Source: an uncultured Bacillota bacterium
GTDB taxonomy: Bacteria; Bacillota; Clostridia; Christensenellales; UBA1242
Direction: 5' to 3'
DNA: 23,492 nt
NCBI GenBank assembly: GCA_949282835.1
Contig: CASDQU010000064.1
Location: 1 to 23,492, forward strand
Of the stretch, positions 8,117 through 17,100 are shown one piece after another. The translations under genes and the position numbers were made by a program. The first letter of the stretch is position 1; each line of letters opens with the position of its first letter. The notes under the pieces were generated by a model, which was given only the letters and a program-made list of their open reading frames with translations, made no database searches and was not told where the DNA came from.

Positions 8117-8141
8117 CTAAAAAGAGGACTAAATAGTCCCC
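8117..8141 (-). terminator. Intrinsic terminator of the giant lipoprotein gene
   Basis: On the minus strand GGGGACTA (8134-8141) pairs with TAGTCCTC (8124-8131), including one G-U pair, and TTTTTAGTT follows. It starts 4 nt after the stop codon of the giant gene and insulates rpoB-rpoC from it. Confidence 0.8.
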
Positions 8142-8145
8142 TTTA

Positions 8146-11100
8146 TTAAGCTTTATTAAGCCAAGATAGTTGTGATTCAAAATATAAAGTACTAAATCCG
8201 CCAACATTTGTTACCCAAACCGGATTGGTTGGCACTTCTATTGCATAACTTCCATCTGGCTCTTGGTGGTATGGTTTGCCATCATCGTAGCTATAGTAGT
8301 AAATTCCATTGCTATCAATTCTTCTTTCATACAATTTTCCTGTTGAATCTTGTAAAATCATAATCTGTGTCATTTGAGAATGATCAATTGAAGGAATTAA
8401 TGTGTAGCCTTCACTCAAATTTGTATTCCCCGCGCCTAAACTAGCTAAAGTAAAACCACCCGTGCCACTTAAATTGAAAGTTAATTCTGAGTAATATTTA
8501 TCGTTAACTTTATAATAGTAATAATTTTTATTATCATTAGAATGATAATAATAAGTCTCTACACTATTTATTGCAGAAAAATCAACATTAAGTACTTGAT
8601 ATTTTGTCGCACCTTCCCAGTTGATTTTAGTATTTACTGGCTCTCCACTATAGTCAAAAGCCAACCCGCCGTTTTCGTTTAAAATTAATTGAAGCGTTGT
8701 ATAATATTTTTTGTCGGCACTATTGTAATAAACAGTAGTTTTGTTGCTTAAAACATAATAGGTGATCAAATTCAAAGTTGACGCTTCTGGATTGTTAAGA
8801 GTTTGAGTGTTGTCTGTTGTTGTGTAGTCGCTACTAGTTATTGCTGTTTTCTTTTCGTAAGCCCCATTGTCAGCATTGTATGTAAATATGATATTTTCAT
8901 CATCGTTATAAACAAATTTATTGTTTACATTATTATAGAATATAGTTTTGCCTGATATAGCCTGATAATTTCCGCCAAACAGATTATAGAAAGTGCTTTG
9001 TGCTGTTCCTGCGAGAATGGTTGTAGCTGTCTGATCTTCGGCAAAATTTGCTGAATAGTCAGAACTTGATATCCCATAATTGTTTACAACAAGATGCATA
9101 GTAGCATTTTTAGCTTTTGATTTATAAGTTACAAAAGCATTATTATATGCTGCTGCAATGTCTTGCTGCTCTTCAGTAGGTTCATCGCTTGGCATTGTAC
9201 TCGGTACATTAGAAGAATGTTCAGGATCAGGATCATATCCAAAATAGTATACATTTTCAATCGTTTGATTTTCGGTTACATTATAACTATATTTAACATT
9301 GTTATTGTCAAAAGTGTTAAATTCTTGTAAGTTTCCAAGTGCCCTGCTATCGCTTACAGAGGCATTTATTTTTGAAGTTGTATAACAATATCTCATTGTC
9401 AGTCCACCTGCAGAAGAGGCAATTAATCCGCCAACATTGGCAGTTGAGGATACGCCATAAGTGATGGTATTAATATTAAGGTCTGCAAGACAATATGAAT
9501 TTTGCATGATAACTGCTGGTTTTGTGATGCTGTCTATTTGTCCAATCAGTCCACCTAAATATGGATTAGTTTTTTGACCAACTATTGAAAGTGAAGCCGA
9601 TTTAACTGCTACTTGTTCAATTTCAAGTGGCGCATTTACATATCCTACAGCACCGCCCAATATTGAGCCAGCCTCTATATCTTGATAAACTATTGCGTTT
9701 GAAATTGAAGAAATATATGATCCATTTGGAATGATAGCACCAACAAGACCGCCAACATAATAGATGCCTTCTGTCGCGTCTCCCGTATTGGTAACTCTAA
9801 TTCCTTGATCGATGACAGCCTCATTGATACTGCCACCAGCAAGTGCCCCAGCAATACCTCCAACTGCCACAGCAGCTGTAGGCACAGTTGAGAATATAGA
9901 AAGTGCTGAATTGTTACCATAAGCATATGAATAATTAAGATTGCCGCTTACTTCACCTGCAATAAGACCGCCATAATGATATGCTTTAACCTGTGCTTGA
10001 GAAGACCCTGCCACTACATTAACAAAAGTGTAATTAATAGAGGCATTTTGTCCTATTCCACCATAAGCAAAACCTGCTCTACTTGCCATAACAGATGTAG
10101 TTCCAGCCACATGTGCATTTGTGATAGTTCCAGCACCAGCAAAGCCTGCTATTGCTCCTGCATAAGAATAATTTGTATAGATATTTGAATTTTCTGTATA
10201 TCTATTTTCACTTGATGAAGAGAAACTTGCTGTAACATTGATGTCGCTTGTCACATTCTTCATTATATATGAAGTGTTTGCTCTGCCGATTACCCCACCA
10301 ACAAAGTTCATTCCATATACAACAGCCGTACTGCTACCGCTAGAATTTGAATCAACATTTATATCATATAGATATCCATATTTTAATATACCTGCAATAG
10401 TACCCACGCAATTAGTATTAGAGAAAGTCACTTCGGTAGGCGAAATTGTCAAGTTTTTAACTGCTCCAGTTCTGCTAGCAGAATAACCCACCTGAGCGAA
10501 TAGCCCTGCAGAGGTCAAGTTTTCTTCAGACAATAAACTAATTTGAGTGATATCCATGCCATTACCTTCAAGGATACCTGCAAAAATAGTTTTATAAAGC
10601 ATTGATGAAGCTTTTTCAGAATAACTTATGTCGCTTACTATTCTATAATTTGTAATATTTATATTATTACCAGCATTTTGATTTAGAATTTCACTTTCCA
10701 TAGTTTCGCTATCATAAATTATCCGAGGATTATGAATAGTTCCATTATTTGGTGCATTTGAATCGTCTATATAATAATAAGTGATATTTCCTGTTCCTTC
10801 ATCAACCTGTGAATAACTGAAATTCCTTATAGATAGGACATCTACATTTGCGCTTACAAGCTCAAGTCTGCCCTTTGAGAAGGTCTTTAGCTGAGTGTTA
10901 TACACTGTGTTTGTCTGTATATTTCCATCTTCGCCTTCAATTTCAATTTTGCTTGTTGATGGAACATAGTCTACATATGTTGTTGAGGTATTTCCATCAG
11001 AGAAGAACCATATAGCATTAACACCTATTGTTTTTTGATAAGAATAATCTCCAAAATAATTTGCAATATCATTAAATTGTTCTGCATTCAAGCGAGAAAC

Positions 11101-14100
11101 ACCTTCAAAATCGCGCTCTTGAAGAGAAGTGTTGATATCTATATCATAATCAGCTGGCAAAAGATTGCTTCCTGCGATGTTATAGAAATAATAACAATTT
11201 TCAAATGTCCCAGCACGCGAAGATGTGTTGTCTCCTGCTGTTGAGGCGGCACTTTCATAAGCAAAACCTGCTGCCGCCGCATTCTCATTGCTCAATACAG
11301 ATACCGAGAAAGAATTTTTTATGCTGCCACCATTTTCATAGACAAAGCCTGCCATATGTGGTGTAACACCTAAATAGATATCTGTGTAACAATCGCTGAT
11401 TGTGCCTAGATTTTGATATACAAATCCTGCACCGCGTTCATTACTGCTAATATAACTGTCGTGGTCTTGAGTAAATAACATTGAGCTAGATGGAATACCA
11501 GCTACATAACTTGTAATAATCTGACCACCTTCAAGATTGGCATAAGCAAAGCCAGCCGCATATTGATTTTGATTTGAATTGTTGATAATCTTTCCTTCTT
11601 TGTAAACAGAAGCGGCAATTTTACCACTGTTATTTCCAACAACTCCCCCTATTCTAAATGGGGTTTTGAAGTTTGCGCTTACCACACTATTTGTGATATA
11701 TCCCAAATTGCTCCCCGCAATTCCACCAATAAGCGAACCGCTAGTGCTATTATCAGCTATCACAACTATATAGTAATCACTTGAATTTACATTGTCAGTT
11801 GTAACTTTGCAATTTGTTATAATACCATTATTCTCTCCAACTATTCCACCAAAATTGAAAATTGAATTAGTTGTAATAAATTTTACTGTTCGCAAGCCAT
11901 ATAATTCATAGATATCATTATTATTATCAAGATTTAAATCAGAGCCATCTTCTGCTGCTGTAAATAATACATTCAAGTTTTTAATAATACTTTCTTCTGG
12001 CAGGCTTGTAAATATACCAATATTTGACAAGTTTCCCATATCATAAGTACCAGAGAATATTATTGAATGACCATTTCCATCAAGAGACTTGAAAGTTGCC
12101 TCTTTTGGCTGGAAGGCTGCCACTCCTGTATTTTCATTTGCCTTACTTGGCAGCGTAATATCATTGAGAAGGATATAATATCCACCTGCCTGCATATTCA
12201 TAAAATCATCATAATCATAAATTGGAATAGGACTTTCATTACTGCTTGATGTGTATACATTAAACATAAAGGAAGTTCTAAACATTTGATTGAGATTATT
12301 GTTATTTAACTCTGTTGCTACATACAATCCATTTTGTACAGTAAATGAAGCTTTAAAATATACAACATAGAAGCCATCTTCTGGCAGATGAGTCCTAACT
12401 GGCGTGATATTTAAGCCGTTGTAATTAAAGAAATAATTACTGCCTGATAATGCCTGCTTATTCTTGTAACCTAAATCATATGTCTTATGTTTAGCAGCCC
12501 CATCATTTGGGTCATCAGCAGGACCATAATCTGGTTGCGTGTCATTTATAAGATTGGTATAAACTTTCCATTCTCCATTTTGAGCAAGTGACGACATAAA
12601 GTTGTCTATTCTATTAACTACCTCAAGATTTTCAGGATTATATTCAATATAATCATAAACATCTACTTGTAAGGTTGTTTGAGAGCCGACCTGTATGTTA
12701 ATAACACCATTTCCCATTCCTAAAATTATATCTTCACTGCCAAGAGCCGTTTCGCCATTATAATTTATCACATATTCCTGAATTTTGATTTGTGTTCTGC
12801 TACTTGCCGTACGAGTAACCTCACCATCTTGCTGAGTGGCTGTTATTAAAAGATCAAATACATATCCTTCATCTCCTGATGTGTAGCTGATAGTATTGTT
12901 CGTTATTTGTAAATAATACTGCCCATTTTCTAGAACAATAGTACCAAGATTTTTATTGCCGCTTGTTAGAGTAATATTTTCGGGCATAAAGCCATATGAA
13001 TTGATGTTGAGTTTATATCTAACACCTCTAGCAACAGCATAACTTGCATGATGATTTGCAGTATCTTGCTCTAGTGGCTCTTTACCGTCAATCTCTACAT
13101 TTACAAAATTTTGCAGTTTTACTATCAATGCTTTAGTTGCACTCTTAATTACTTTACCATCTTTAACAAGGCTAATATTTATATAAGATATACTATCATC
13201 AATTACATTAGCATTTCCCATTTCATATGTAACATAAATTACACCGTTATATGCTACATAGTTTTCAGTGTTGTTATAAACACTCATAATTTCATCAAGC
13301 GTCAATCTAATACCATTATTTGTTGTAGAACCTTTTATAATACTATCATCAAATAAACCGTTAGATGAATCATTTTTTCTTGCAGCAAAGGCTAAATTGG
13401 CATATGCCCTGCCAACTTGCTTATTCTCTTCTGCATTTTCAATTAAAATATAATCAAAATCGGCATCTTCTGGTGTGATTGTAATTGCAAGTAGTCCAGT
13501 GCTTCCAGGATAAGCATAATCTGAAGTAGAAGCAATCGCCCCATCTCCTGCCTCGTTGATATTTGAATAATTGTCAATTACCACTGAAGTGACATTAGTT
13601 TGGTCAAACATAATATAGAATGAAGTTACTTGCTCTGTATTAGAAGATGCAATAATAAATATTTGATATTGACCATATATATTGTTTTCATATCTGTTTT
13701 TAAATAAAGAGCTTGTTTTATCAATTCCAATTTCTAAAGAGAATGATTGATTGGTAAATCCTGTTATCTCTGTGTTTGAAGATGCATCTTTTGATAAACC
13801 ATCTATGTCAAATAAATATTCATTACGATCAGTAGCATAAATCAAATTAAATCCAGAAAGAGTTTCCAATTCTTCACTACCTTGTAAATACTCTCCATTC
13901 AAACCTATGATATAATAATAAAGTTCTTCTTCATTAGCATCAGAATTTACTACAATCGTCTCATTGATTTTTTGACTAGAGATAATTGGCGCTTGAGAAT
14001 ATTTAACATTGTTGATAGATTGCGCGCCCTTTCTATAATCAACAACTGTATCTATTATCTTTTTATTTACCTCACATTTATATGTCTCTCCATTGATTGT

Positions 14101-17100
14101 AAGTGTTAATATTGGAGTAATTTCTAGGCTATAAATAGCAGTTTGCGTATTTTCATTTCTTCTAAAATTGATGATTTGACCATTGATTTCTACATCAAGT
14201 TCTTTTGTTGCATCAATCTTTTCTCTAGTTGCATTAATATCGCCTGTTTCTTCGCCGTTTTGATTGTCTTCCGCGCTACCTTCTCTTTGAATATTTGTTA
14301 CTTCTGCTGTCACATCACTATTTCCAATAAGAGAGAAGATAATATTGCTAAATGACACAACGCCATCACTTGAAGATTTCATTGTCATTGCGTCGTTATT
14401 AGAGTCAACGGTGTAAGTCAAACTGTAATTAGGTAAAATATACAGTGAGGCTGTATTATTCCCTCTAAGGTCAATAGTAGTTTTATCGATTGGACGAGAA
14501 GAGGATGAGCCATTTGGATAAATGATAGATACATCATCTTCTTTTTCTTCTGTCACATTAGGATTGAAATAATTAGTTACAAAGATATAAATAGTAATTG
14601 CATTTGTATTATTTAATAAGCTTGTACCACTTACAGCTGCATATCCTGTGCCTTTTACTGTAATTCGCCCACTTTGATCTATAGTTAAAATGTCGCTATT
14701 TTGTGAAGTAAATGTCATCTCTCCATTTACATTAAATGGATATAATTGGCTAGTTACAGATACTTTATTTAAATATGTATCAAGTAGAGTTTGTGCCCCT
14801 TGGCTTTGTTCGCCATCTGCCGCGTCAAAATAATACATAAAGAAAACTTGTGATGAGCCGCCCTCAAAGCTATTATTAAACTTAGCCTCTACAGACATAA
14901 AGTCACTGTTTGTATCTAAATGGAAAAACATTTGATATCGAACTATTACTTGATTATTTTGATCGGTAGCAAGAACCACAAAGTCTCCATAATATTTAGT
15001 TTTAGATAGAGAATCAATGACTAGGTCTGCTTCACTTTTCTTTATTTGCTCTCTTGAAATCAAATAGGAAAGAACATTTATATAGTTGCCTTCAGTGCCT
15101 TCAGTGACTTCAGTTCGCATAAAGTTACCTCCAGCTTCTTTACCGAAAGCAACTTGAGTTGGAGAATACTTTGAATAATCTGCAGTGCTATTATTAGTAG
15201 TGCTATTATTATAAATAACAACCATGGAAGCATCACTGCCCAGCTTGCCATCATCGATTGCCTGCAGAGCAAATGCGGTTGAGAAATCGTTAGAAGAAGC
15301 ATTAGCAATAGCAGCAGTATTTGCAGTATAAGTTTGTGAACCAACACTATACATTTGACCGCGTACAAAAACTCGCGATGTGATGCCGCTTAAATTTGCA
15401 CTAGTTATTCCATCAGCGCTACCTATAACTCCAGCTACATTGTCATATCCACTGATTTGCCCGCCAACTATTATGCCCTTTCCAGCAGTATAATTGCCGC
15501 TGTAATATCCTTGATAGTCAGAATATTTACTGAACTCAACGCTGCTTCCTTCGCCTGCTTCTTTAATTTCATTATATCCAGCAATGATTTGTGCAGTGCT
15601 GCCATCCATATAACCTGCAAGCCCACCTACAAAGATTTGAGATTGAGCAGTTGTTTGTCTTTGAATATCTATTAGAGAATAAGCGATATAATTGGTATAA
15701 CCTGCAATCTGCAAGTGGTTAGAGTCAATTTTTTGAATAAGTCCATCTTGTTTGCCTGTTACGCCACCGATTTTGCCTGTTACGCCACCGATATAGACTT
15801 CATTACCTGTATTTACATTTACTGTCATTGTACTATTTGAGAATAGTAAAATGTTTGGAGTAAAGGAAGAATAATTATATCGTCCAGTCATATTTTTAAC
15901 AATAATGTAAGTGGCATTGCTAGTTTTTGTATCGCTGTCTGTTTCAAATAGAGTATAATCTTGCACTATATTTCCTTCATTTAGTCCAACTACTCCGCCA
16001 AGATAAGAGCTTTCATTTAAATTGACATTGCTTTCATTTAAACTTATACCCACATTTAAAAGTGTACCACTATTCTTGCCAGATAAAAGCCCGATATAAT
16101 TTGTTGCATCGTTGTTTGTCTGTACATTTATCATTCCTTCAAATGACACATATTCTATAAAAGCTTTTTCAGTCAAATTGGTAAATAAGCCATAATAAAC
16201 ACCATCTTCCATTTTTGTGCCAGAAGATATATTTATGCCAGTTAATTTTGCATATTCACTTGTGCCAATAATTGAGCCGCTAAAAGTGCCAAGTGGCAAA
16301 GATGATGTTATAGAAGAGATATCAATTGTGGTATTGATTTTATAGTGAGCGGACAGATTATTTTTAATATTTTTTATATCTTCAGCGCTCTCAAGCGTAA
16401 ATCTATTTTCCATAGTACCATTGGCATAAGTTACTTTAAGTCTAACAACTCGATTTTGATACTCACCCAAGAGATTGTTGTCACTATCAACCCAGTCTTC
16501 TGCTGCAATTATAATTTCCCCTTCAATTCTCTCAGTATAGCCTTCTGCAAGCTCGATAAATCTTGGATTGGCTGTAAAAGTAAAACTAAATCTATTATCA
16601 CTTTCAAAAGCTGTTATATTTTCACTGGTAAGCAAACTAACTATCTCTTCTTCAACTGTAATTTGAGCGCCACTTACTATTGCGACTAAGTTTTTATTTG
16701 TGGCATTTGCATTTGTCACATAAGCAATAAGTGTATGCTCTTGACGAAGAGAAGAAAATTCAAGTCCACTAGTTGGGGTAGATTGAAGTGCCACATTTTC
16801 AACCTCTTCATATGCAGTTATTGAAATATTTATAGTATATGAATAAAGCCAGCCATATTGTCGCACATGACAAGTTAAAGTAAGACTGCGAATTTCGGTA
16901 TTTGGAGCAGCAATAAATGTCATTGTAGATGTATCAAAAGTGCCTGCTTCCCCTACTGTATAAAGATTATTTGTCCGCATAGGGTCATAATACATATATT
17001 GAGATAATTGATTGTTATAATAATTTTGAAGTGAAGATTGCCAATATATATAATTTTGACCAAAGAATGCCTCTTCATATTTTATGCTAGCATCTTGCAA

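Noticed and set aside
7998..8207. 69-codon minus-strand frame overlapping the giant gene's end
   Set aside because: It crosses the intrinsic terminator and the lipoprotein stop in another frame, has no ribosome-binding site, and its composition reflects AT-rich sequence.
9690..9926. 78-codon minus-strand frame inside the giant gene
   Set aside because: Frame-shifted shadow of the giant gene, with no start signals or recognisable domain.
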